IMG/VR virus record: IMGVR_UViG_3300027782_000207
Span: 1-34,231 of that record
From: a virus
DNA length: 34,231 nt
Strand: one strand, 5' to 3'
Shown here: positions 13,730-19,125 of the stretch, piece by piece
Layout of the letters: each line of letters starts with the position of its first letter
Position numbering within the stretch: the stretch's first letter is position 1
Position numbers and translations under genes: made by a program
The notes under the pieces: model-generated
Database searches by the model: none
What the model saw: only the letters and a program-made list of their open reading frames with translations
What the model was told of the DNA's origin: nothing

Positions 13730-13944
13730 TGAACACAAACGACATTATCGAAACGCTCGGCGGTACGTTTTCCGTAGCTAAGCTATGCGGGGTAAGCCCG
13801 CCCGCGGTTAGTCAATGGCGAACCAATGGAATTCCTACGAATAAATTAGTATTGGTCGCGTTGCAATTAGAGAAAAAATCTAACGGGCAATGGACGCGAA
13901 AAGAAATACCGAATTGGCATCAAATCTGGCCCCGCTTACGATAG
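13729..13944 (+). CDS. Cro/YdaS-like helix-turn-helix regulator
   Basis: 71 residues. The helix-turn-helix is visible (about 14-36, FSVAKLCGVSPPAVSQWRTN then GIP), with the pattern of the YdaS/Cro group (LGGT at the start of helix 1, AVSQWR in the recognition helix, GIPTNKL after it). Role: binds short operators to switch early promoters. It is encoded divergently from the minus-strand early operon, and a 14-bp motif resembling an operator is found in its own promoter and in four others nearby. There is no CI-type partner with a peptidase domain and no integrase, so this may be a lytic-timing repressor rather than a lysogeny switch. Confidence 0.8.
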   Translation: MNTNDIIETLGGTFSVAKLCGVSPPAVSQWRTNGIPTNKLVLVALQLEKKSNGQWTRKEIPNWHQIWPRLR

Positions 13945-13950
13945 AATAAA

Positions 13951-14437
13951 TTGCCTTTAGCAAGCATGAAACGTAACAATGATAAGGGTCGTGTTTCACT
14001 AGCCTAGCTTTAGGGCTTGACTCCTCGGAAAGACGAGGGCATAATTAAATTGTTGTCTTGGCAGACGATGAATTTAAGCCGTTTTAGTGTGTATTTTGAT
14101 TCTCTTGCGCCTTGAAGCCGATAGAGAATGTCCCGAAAGGGTCTGCCAACAAAATACACTCTAAAGCGGCTTTTTTATTGGCCTTGGCAATTGGATTGCA
14201 AACCAAAGTTAGTTGCAAACAAAGAGGGACTCAGAACCCTGCCAAAATTAGTACGTCGCAAGTTGGAGGCTCTAACGACATACCAGCGGCTTGCGGCGCG
14301 TTTAGTAGACTGGGGGTAAGAGGATGAAATACTACAAACATCGGCGGCGAAGTTAGCACCGATTCCTCGCAAGGCTGACGGGTTCCGTGGCTCCGATAAG
14401 CATGGTTTAAGGCGACCCTAGGTAGGCTAGGTTCGTC
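13951..14437 (+). ncRNA. Candidate large structured phage RNA (about 490 nt)
   Basis: No supported gene between 13945 and 14575. Plus-strand hairpins: TTGC/GCAA (13951-13963); TGAAAC/GTTTCA (13967-13998); AGCC/GGCT (14001-14017); CCTCG/CGAGG (14023-14038); 23-nt arms (14076-14098 with 14150-14172) enclosing ATTCTCT/AGAGAAT (14099-14105/14123-14129) and CCC-GAAA-GGG (14132-14141); GTAcGTCG/CGACaTAC (14251-14283) with inner TTGGA/TCTAA; ATCGG/CCGAT (14340-14363); ACGG/CCGT (14378-14388); an 11-position hairpin closing on CCTAG/CTAGG (14411-14437). A 9-nt match (14058-14066 with 14141-14149) would form a pseudoknot. The GAAA loop fits only the plus strand. CAG/CTG is about seven times denser than in the rest. 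14441-14520 is A-rich and unstructured. I see no tRNA, tmRNA or RNase P signature. Giant phage RNAs such as GOLLD or ROOL are the closest known class; identity is not shown. Transcription could run on from the regulator promoter. Confidence 0.6.
14076..14172 (+). repeat. Long inverted repeat with terminator-like end inside the candidate RNA
   Basis: Arms 14076-14098 and 14150-14172 pair over 23 positions: 21 Watson-Crick, one G-U, one T-T mismatch. The base of the stem is AAGCCG/CGGCTT and is followed by a run of six T (14171-14176). This could end a shorter RNA (about 13951-14176) or be one arm of the longer RNA. Confidence 0.65.
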
Positions 14438-14520
14438 CACCAAAAAGCATCCCTAAAAGAACTACAAAGAAATAGCCAAAAACATAGACAAAAAATAGAT
14501 CAAAAGTACATATAAATAAT

Positions 14521-14557
14521 TTGCCTTTTTTTTATTCATCATGTTAAGATAGCTAAA
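14521..14557 (+). promoter_or_regulatory. Promoter/operator of the plus-strand early operon
   Basis: -35 TTGCCT (14521-14526), 18-bp spacer, extended -10 TGTTAAGAT (14542-14550). Operator-like TTAAGATAGCTAAA at 14544-14557 covers the -10 and the expected transcript start. A good ribosome site AAAGGGG follows before the ATG at 14576. The motif is the fifth copy of the one found at P1, P2, P3 and the regulator promoter. Confidence 0.65.
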
Positions 14558-14575
14558 CAATTAAAGGGGTTCAAT

Positions 14576-14758
14576 ATGACGATATGGGATTGGATGTTTG
14601 TTTTTTACTTGGGGGCCTCGATAGCATTGGGGGCCGGTTTATGGTTGTGGAAAACTCGACCTTCAAAAAATGAGCGACTTTCTTTTGATAAACCTTGCCA
14701 ATGCTTGCATCCGATTAAATGCGACCTATTCGACAAATGCATGAGGGGCGACAAATGA
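14576..14758 (+). CDS. Small membrane protein with cysteine-rich tail
   Basis: 60 residues, first gene of the plus-strand early operon, preceded by AAAGGGG. One membrane segment (about 5-25, DWMFVFYLGASIALGAGLWL) followed by a cytoplasmic-type basic stretch and a tail with four cysteines in CQCLHPIKCDLFDKC, a possible zinc site. Function unknown. Strong early expression of a membrane protein would fit host-envelope or superinfection-related effects, but nothing here proves it. It overlaps the next gene by ATGA. Confidence 0.55.
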   Translation: MTIWDWMFVFYLGASIALGAGLWLWKTRPSKNERLSFDKPCQCLHPIKCDLFDKCMRGDK

Positions 14759-15063
14759 GTACGCTAGAAAACATACTTAGATATTGCGCGACGCCAAAGA
14801 CGACAAAGGATATTGCCGAGTACCTTTGCCTAGAGAAGCAAAGCATTTATACGCATTTGAACCGGCTACAACGCAACGGCAAGATACAAAAATTAGGGGA
14901 CGGTAGACGCCGAGCGGCTCCGGCTACGTTTGTCGTTGTAAGACAAGCTCCGACCGCCTCGGAATCAACCGGCGACTATGAAAATCTCGCCATTACCAAC
15001 GCCCATAACCCTTTTGGATTACGCCCATGGACAAAGAACAAAAAGTTTTTGCAAAAGAAATAA
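14755..15063 (+). CDS. Winged-helix DNA-binding protein
   Basis: 102 residues from the ATG at 14755 (overlapping the previous stop as ATGA), not the upstream in-frame ATG at 14719. Residues about 1-50 form a winged helix: TLENILRYCATPKTTKDIAE, then LCLEKQSIYTHLNRLQRNGK and IQKLGDG as the wing. The C-terminal half is a low-complexity linker. Likely a DNA-binding early regulator, or the separated DNA-binding part of a replication initiator whose C-terminal part is encoded at 15707-16081; the latter is speculation. Confidence 0.6.
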   Translation: MSTLENILRYCATPKTTKDIAEYLCLEKQSIYTHLNRLQRNGKIQKLGDGRRRAAPATFVVVRQAPTASESTGDYENLAITNAHNPFGLRPWTKNKKFLQKK

Positions 15064-15269
15064 GCGAAATGCTTACGGATATGTACAACCGCGGCTTTGC
15101 GGATTGCGAGGCGGCGGCAAAATTAGCCATTGAGGCCGGCATCAAAAAAGCAATGGCCTTAGAGCGCGAGGCTTGTTTTGAGCTTGTTTATAACTATGAG
15201 GATACTTATCATCATTTTGGTTTGTGCAAACGCGCCGCCGAACTAATTAAAAAAAGGGGCGAGGAATGA
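15027..15269 (+). CDS. Hypothetical helical early protein (80 aa)
   Basis: 80 residues, overlapping the previous gene by 37 bases in another frame. Mostly one charged helical bundle (EISEMLTDMYNRGFADCEAA, then AGIKKAMALEREACFELVYN). The LEREACFEL stretch resembles a motif frequent in short phage proteins of unknown function. No strong ribosome site is seen, so translation may be coupled. Ends with an ATGA overlap. Confidence 0.5.
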   Translation: MDKEQKVFAKEISEMLTDMYNRGFADCEAAAKLAIEAGIKKAMALEREACFELVYNYEDTYHHFGLCKRAAELIKKRGEE

Positions 15270-15493
15270 CAAAAGCGGATTACGTTCATTTGTTTAAAGA
15301 GGCTTGCGGGGGCCGTTGTAATGCCGAGTACAACCCTTGCGCGTTTAGGCGAGCCGCGGATTCTTTAGAGAAATTAAAACCGGTCGGTACGTTTGCATAC
15401 GACGAAGAAAACACGGTTTGGGAAGAATTAACGCCAAACACAAAAGGCATACAACTTTATCAATTAGACGAGGCAAACAATGAACCCGCTTAG
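15266..15493 (+). CDS. Hypothetical early protein (75 aa)
   Basis: 75 residues. N-terminal half with three cysteines (C14, C18, C25 in the region EACGGRCNAEYNPCAF), C-terminal half acidic (AYDEENTVWEELTPN). The last part (PVGTFAYDEENTVWEEL) resembles short beta motifs in phage proteins of the Ead/Ea22 type, weakly. Function unknown. Coupled by overlap to both neighbours. Confidence 0.5.
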   Translation: MTKADYVHLFKEACGGRCNAEYNPCAFRRAADSLEKLKPVGTFAYDEENTVWEELTPNTKGIQLYQLDEANNEPA

Positions 15494-15710
15494 CCCAAAA
15501 CAAATCCTTAGAAACCTCGAGAACGGGTTTTTTATGACCCATCACGAGCAAACCGAAGCCGCCGAGTACATTCGGCAATTGCAAGTGTCTAATCAAGCGT
15601 TAATGGAGGGAATGTTGCAAAACGCCGAGGAGGTTGTAAGGCTCCGCCGCGAGCTAGCCGAAGCATTGGGGCTTGACGCCGCGACAAAAATATTCGGGGC
15701 GAAGAAATGA
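15480..15710 (+). CDS. Hypothetical coiled-coil early protein (76 aa)
   Basis: 76 residues. After PLSPKQILRNLENGF comes a long helix (about 22-66) with regular hydrophobic spacing (AAEYIRQLQVSNQALMEGML, EEVVRLRRELAEALGL). Such short coiled-coil proteins are common before replication genes in phage early operons; no function is known to me. It overlaps the previous gene by 14 bases and the next by four. Confidence 0.5.
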   Translation: MNPLSPKQILRNLENGFFMTHHEQTEAAEYIRQLQVSNQALMEGMLQNAEEVVRLRRELAEALGLDAATKIFGAKK

Positions 15711-16081
15711 CCTTTGAAGCCTTTTGGACGAAATACCCTCGCAAGGTCGCCAAAAAGACCGCGATGCAATCGTTTGCCAAGCTACCTATGGACGAACAAG
15801 AGTTAGCCGTCGACGCCCTAGAAACGCATTTGGAGTATTGGAAGCTCAAAGAAACCGAAATGGACTTTATCCCGCATCCGGCGACATGGCTAAACCAAGG
15901 GCGGTATTACGACGAATTGGATATGAAACCGAAGCAAATCAAGAAGCCAGGGCTTCCTTGGTACTCGACCGATCAGTTAACTATGGATAAAGCGCGGGAG
16001 CTAGGACTAACGCCTCGGGCCGGCGAGGAAATGGGGCAATTTAGAACGCGTATTTCTCAACGAATAGCGGAGTTGGCATGA
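15707..16081 (+). CDS. Replication protein O-like C-terminal domain protein
   Basis: 124 residues. FEAFWTKYPRKVAKKTAMQS near the start and FIPHPATWLNQGRYYDE (about 58-74) are the hallmark of the C-terminal part of phage replication initiators and helicase-loader-associated proteins. The usual N-terminal DNA-binding domain is absent: the frame begins right at the motif. Role by family: recruits the host replicative helicase to the phage origin. It is the only replication gene recognised, so the phage must borrow host polymerase, primase and helicase. It sits between a coiled-coil protein and the DNA methyltransferase, with ATGA overlaps at both ends. Confidence 0.65.
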   Translation: MTFEAFWTKYPRKVAKKTAMQSFAKLPMDEQELAVDALETHLEYWKLKETEMDFIPHPATWLNQGRYYDELDMKPKQIKKPGLPWYSTDQLTMDKARELGLTPRAGEEMGQFRTRISQRIAELA

Positions 16082-16938
16082 TTGACTTATTGGGGGATGA
16101 AATCGTTGTCGACGAACTATTGCGCGACAAATTCATAGAGCCGCCGTTTTCGGTACTCGACACAAAGACCGCGAGTTGGCAACAACGCAAGCGCGTTTGG
16201 ATAAGCAAAGGCCTAAAAAGCGAGGAGGGCCGCAATTCAAACGTTATAAAAATTGGCTTAGATTCTTACGAGCAAAGAAGCGATTCCGCCTCGAACTATG
16301 TAAGCGTATTCGACCCCGCGCTATGCGAAGTCATTTACCGATGGTTTTGCAAAGACGGCGGCAAGATACTCGACCCGTTCGCCGGCGGTAGCGTCCGCGG
16401 CATTGTGGCGAATTATTTGGGCTACCGCTATACCGGCATTGACATACGGCAAGAGCAAATAGATAGCAATCGGGAACAAGCGGCAAATATCCTCGACGTT
16501 ACTAATCAACCAAATTGGTACGTCGGCGATAGTAACGAGTTGCTCGACGGCCCTTGGAATGATGAATACGACCTTGTGTTTAGTTGCCCGCCCTACGCCG
16601 ACCTCGAGGTTTATAGCGACTTGGAGGGCGATATAAGCAATAAGCCATACGCCGAGTTTTTACGCTTGTATGAGAGCATCATCGGCAAAAGTTGCAAATT
16701 GCTTAAACGCGGGGGCTACGCTTGTTTTGTGGTCGGCGAGGTTCGGGACAAAAACGGGTATTACATCGGTTTTGTACCGGACACGATACGGGCGTTTGAG
16801 AAATGCGGCATGAAGTTTTACAACGAGGCGATATTGCTAAACCCCGTAGCGAGCGCGAGCATGAGGGCAAACGGGAACATGAAAACCGAAAAGCTAGTCA
16901 AAATCCATCAAAACGTTTTGGTATTTAAAAAGCCATGA
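16078..16938 (+). CDS. DNA methyltransferase (N6-adenine or N4-cytosine type)
   Basis: 286 residues. S-adenosylmethionine-binding motif I is DPFAGGS (99-105) followed by GIDI (120-123). The catalytic motif IV is SCPPY (169-173), a variant of the D/N/S-PPY/F loop of amino-methyltransferases. An N-terminal segment with SVLDTKTASWQQRKRVW is shared with a group of phage-encoded solitary methyltransferases. Expected role: protects phage DNA from host restriction or marks it for packaging or regulation. No restriction enzyme or specificity subunit is nearby. The target sequence cannot be read from the protein. Confidence 0.8.
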   Translation: MIDLLGDEIVVDELLRDKFIEPPFSVLDTKTASWQQRKRVWISKGLKSEEGRNSNVIKIGLDSYEQRSDSASNYVSVFDPALCEVIYRWFCKDGGKILDPFAGGSVRGIVANYLGYRYTGIDIRQEQIDSNREQAANILDVTNQPNWYVGDSNELLDGPWNDEYDLVFSCPPYADLEVYSDLEGDISNKPYAEFLRLYESIIGKSCKLLKRGGYACFVVGEVRDKNGYYIGFVPDTIRAFEKCGMKFYNEAILLNPVASASMRANGNMKTEKLVKIHQNVLVFKKP

Positions 16939-17258
16939 AAGATCAACATGACGCAATAGACTACATATTCAACACGGCGCCCGCCTACGGTCAAGCTCGG
17001 GGGCGCGTCGCGGAGTTGGAGGCGTATAAGCATAGCTTGCGGGCCATAATGATGAGCAAGTCGACCGAAACGACTATCGGCGGACAAGAGAAAGAAGCCC
17101 TTGCAAGCGCCGAATACCAAAACCTATGTAAAGCTATAGGGGCGGCTACGGAAACCGCGGAAACGCTCAAATGGAGGCTTGAGAGCGCCAAAATGAGATT
17201 CGAGGCATGGCGAAGCGAGCAAGCAAACAACCGAAACCTCGATAGGCTTACAAAATGA
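16935..17258 (+). CDS. Conserved phage coiled-coil protein
   Basis: 107 residues, entirely helical: AIDYIFNTAPAYGQARGRVA, ELEAYKHSLRAIMM, then TAETLKWRLESAKMRFEAWR. This pattern (YI..TAP at the start, WRLESAKMRFEAWRSE near the end) is widespread in phage early and recombination regions, just before a Ref/NinX or RusA gene as here, and has no proven role. A structural or DNA-recombination accessory is plausible by neighbourhood. ATGA overlap with the methyltransferase gene. Confidence 0.6.
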   Translation: MKDQHDAIDYIFNTAPAYGQARGRVAELEAYKHSLRAIMMSKSTETTIGGQEKEALASAEYQNLCKAIGAATETAETLKWRLESAKMRFEAWRSEQANNRNLDRLTK

Positions 17259-17416
17259 CGGACTTATTAGCGCAATTGGACAAGATTATTAAAATGTACC
17301 GCGACGCCGTAGCAAAGAAAGAGTACGACCTATCCGCCGGATTGGCGGTCGACATTGGGCTTCTCGCTCGGGATTTACAAGAATGGAGCGAAAATAAACT
17401 TGAAGAAAGCCGATAA
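17255..17416 (+). CDS. Hypothetical early protein (53 aa)
   Basis: ATG at 17255 (ATGA overlap with the previous stop) to TAA at 17414-17416. Contains DLLAQLDKIIKMYRDAVAKK and ends ARDLQEWSENKLEESR; a small all-helical protein. It fills the gap before the HNH gene and keeps the overlap pattern of the operon. Function unknown. Confidence 0.5.
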   Translation: MTDLLAQLDKIIKMYRDAVAKKEYDLSAGLAVDIGLLARDLQEWSENKLEESR

Positions 17417-17666
17417 GAAGCATTACGATAAGCTCGCCGGCCTCGGTTGCGCGTTGTGTCGGCATTTGGGTTACGGGGAAAGCCCCGCCCATATTCATCA
17501 TATTAGGCGGCTAGGAATGAAACGAGAAAACGCGCCGGTTATCCCGCTTTGCCCGAGTCATCATACCGGCAACGAGGGCGTGCATGGATTGGGTAAAAAG
17601 GCGTTTGCAACCAAATACGGCGTAACCGAGGAGGACTTGCTCGCGCAAACCGAGCTATTGCTATGA
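17400..17666 (+). CDS. Ref/NinX-like HNH-type recombination nuclease
   Basis: 88 residues from the TTG at 17400, 11 bases after GGAG; a frame extends further upstream, but the gene at 17255-17416 occupies that DNA. Zinc/HNH features: CALCRHLG, AHIHHIRRLGMKRENAPVIP, LCPSHHTGNEGVHGLG, then AFATKYGVTEEDLL. This matches the family of P1 Ref, a RecA-dependent nuclease, and related NinX-like phage proteins that assist recombination. It precedes the RusA gene, a frequent pairing. The start codon is not certain. Confidence 0.65.
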   Translation: MKKADKKHYDKLAGLGCALCRHLGYGESPAHIHHIRRLGMKRENAPVIPLCPSHHTGNEGVHGLGKKAFATKYGVTEEDLLAQTELLL

Positions 17667-18013
17667 TAGCGACGCTCCAATTACCGCTCCCGCCCTCAAT
17701 GAATACTTATTGGCGCAACTTTCGGGGCCGGACGGTACTAAGCAAGGGCGGAAAAAGCTATAAGCTAGCCGTCCAAGAATACGTTACCGTCCATAACGTC
17801 CCGAGCTTTGGTCAAAACCGCCTCCAAGCGATTATTACGATATTCCCGCGGGATAGGCGCTCAATAGACTTGGACAACCGCCTAAAGGCTTTGTTGGATA
17901 GTTTGCAAGACGCGGGGGTTTACGACGACGACGGGCAATTTGACAAGATAGAAATAGCGCGGGGGTCGATTAAATCCGGCGGGGGTTGTACAATAGTTTT
18001 AGCTACTATGTGA
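17663..18013 (+). CDS. rusA: RusA-family Holliday junction resolvase
   Basis: 116 residues. LPLPPSMNTYWRN at the start, then RDRRSIDLDNRLKALLDSLQ and DAGVYDDDGQ. Aspartates D69, D71 and D90 align with the catalytic set of E. coli RusA (D70, D72, D91). Expected role: a dimer cutting four-way junctions, resolving recombination and replication intermediates before packaging. ATGA overlap with the Ref-like gene. Together with the exonuclease, SSB-like and Ref-like proteins it completes a recombination kit. Confidence 0.85.
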   Translation: MIATLQLPLPPSMNTYWRNFRGRTVLSKGGKSYKLAVQEYVTVHNVPSFGQNRLQAIITIFPRDRRSIDLDNRLKALLDSLQDAGVYDDDGQFDKIEIARGSIKSGGGCTIVLATM

Positions 18014-18020
18014 GGTCGCT

Positions 18021-18377
18021 ATGGATTATCCCGCCGTTTTTGTGTCGACGTTGTTCCATTCGGGGACAAACGCGCACTTTATGCACTTGCAAACCGACTC
18101 GTATGCAAGGCACGTCGCGCTCGCCGAATACTACGACGGCATTATCGAGTTAGGCGACAAATGGGCGGAAGCGTACCAAGGTTGTTACGAGGTAATCAAG
18201 AGTTACCCGAAAGAATTTCACTTGGCAACCGATCCGGTTAAATATATAACCGGTATAAAAACTTTTGTTAAAGACATTCGCTCGGAATTGCCCGAGGATT
18301 CGGAATTGCAAAACATTGTCGACGAGATTGCCGACTTGGTAGATTCGACGCTTTATAAATTGAAAACCTTTAAATAA
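18021..18377 (+). CDS. Conserved helical phage protein (DUF5856-like)
   Basis: 118 residues. ALAEYYDGIIELGDKWAEAY, QGCYEVIKSYPKEFH and the C-terminal LQNIVDEIADLVDSTLYKLK are a pattern I recognise from proteins of marine and freshwater phages, often placed in a domain of unknown function. The helical arrangement with spaced His and Glu/Asp (H24-like histidines, EYYD, DEIAD) recalls small ferritin/Dps-like bundles, but metal binding is only a guess. Last gene of the early operon before the packaging block. Confidence 0.55.
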   Translation: MDYPAVFVSTLFHSGTNAHFMHLQTDSYARHVALAEYYDGIIELGDKWAEAYQGCYEVIKSYPKEFHLATDPVKYITGIKTFVKDIRSELPEDSELQNIVDEIADLVDSTLYKLKTFK

Positions 18378-18386
18378 GGAACGATT

Positions 18387-18743
18387 ATGGACAACCAAAG
18401 ACTCGCCAAGTTGCTACAAATGGCGGAAGAACAACAAGCGCAAGCTAAGCAATACTACGACCCGAGCCAAATGCAAGGCGCTATGTCAAACCGCGATAAC
18501 CAAATGAGCGCTATGGCGGGCATGGGCGCGTTGTCCAATCAAGACCGCGCAATGATGGGCGCCGCGGAAAGACAAGGGTTCTCGCAACCGGTACCGATGG
18601 GTCAACCGATGCCGGACAATTCAAGCGTTCCGATGATCGGCTATCCGATGCAACAAGGCCCTCGCTCGGTTCCGATGCCGACAACCGGTAACGGCCCAAT
18701 GAGCGAGCAAGACATGGAATACATCCGCTCGCTAATGCGATAG
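18387..18743 (+). CDS. Met/Gln-rich protein before the terminase genes
   Basis: 118 residues, preceded by AAGGAACGATT. Low-complexity, very rich in Met, Gln, Pro and Ser (AKLLQMAEEQQAQAKQYY at the start, MSEQDMEYIRSLMR at the end). Similar in style to the Gln-rich protein at 33731-34039 and to the protein at 20767-21135, so it may be a small virion or assembly protein. No recognised domain. Confidence 0.5.
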   Translation: MDNQRLAKLLQMAEEQQAQAKQYYDPSQMQGAMSNRDNQMSAMAGMGALSNQDRAMMGAAERQGFSQPVPMGQPMPDNSSVPMIGYPMQQGPRSVPMPTTGNGPMSEQDMEYIRSLMR

Positions 18744-18765
18744 GGCTAAATTACTCTTATTAGCC
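18744..18765 (+). other. GGCTAA/TTAGCC hairpin between the early and packaging blocks
   Basis: Perfect 6-bp inverted repeat with a 10-base loop right after the stop at 18743. No T-run follows, so it is not a standard intrinsic terminator. A third GGCTAA lies at 18782-18787. The 82-bp gap up to the TerS gene is AT-rich downstream of this hairpin and could hold a late promoter, but I see no convincing pair of boxes. Confidence 0.35.
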
Positions 18766-18825
18766 AACAAACGGATAAGTCGGCTAAACTTAAAATATCT
18801 TAAATCTAAGACCATTGAGAAAGAT

Positions 18826-19125
18826 ATGCAAGAAGCTAAAATAGCAAAAACTAGAACGAGGATTGGGGGGCGAGCTTTAGGTACGCCTAACAAGTCAACG
18901 GCAAAGGCGCGGGAAGCGATTGCGGCGTTTGTTGATGGTAATGCTCATCAATTGCAAACATGGCTTGAGCAAATCGCCAAGGACGAGCGTTACGGCCCGA
19001 AAACGGCTTTTGAATGCTTTATGGCGGTCGCCGAGTACCATGTACCGAAGCTAGCTCGTCAAGAACACGTCGGCGCCGACAATGGCCCTATTGAATTGGT
19101 CGTCAAGTGGCAAGACGGGAAGTAG
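18826..19125 (+). CDS. terS: Small terminase subunit
   Basis: 99 residues. GRALGTPNKSTAKAREAIAA near the N-terminus, then WLEQIAKDERYGPKTAFECF and AEYHVPKLARQEHVG fit the small-terminase-type proteins that precede TerL in many podoviruses. Role: oligomeric DNA recognition at the packaging start. The start region lacks a strong ribosome site (GAGAAAGAT). It overlaps the terL start by 19 bases. A short N-terminal basic stretch (KIAKTRTRIGGR) may contact DNA. Confidence 0.65.
   Translation: MQEAKIAKTRTRIGGRALGTPNKSTAKAREAIAAFVDGNAHQLQTWLEQIAKDERYGPKTAFECFMAVAEYHVPKLARQEHVGADNGPIELVVKWQDGK

Noticed and set aside
13729-13944. Evidence for lysogeny (integrase, CI, attP)
   Set aside because: A Cro/YdaS-like regulator and a divergent control region are present, but no integrase, excisionase, CI-type repressor or tRNA-like attachment site was found, so a temperate lifestyle is not claimed.
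13951-14440. tRNA, tmRNA or RNase P RNA in the structured gap
   Set aside because: No acceptor stem with a CCA end, no TTCGAAT-type T-loop in the right place (nearest is GGTTCGTCC in a hairpin arm), no alanine-tag frame, and no GAGGAAAGTCC element. Short hairpins alone do not make these RNAs.
14112-14443. Overlapping open frames of 60-70 codons in both strands of the structured gap
   Set aside because: Four frames compete with each other, none has a ribosome site or known motif, and their content is rich in Arg/Ser as expected from unselected sequence.
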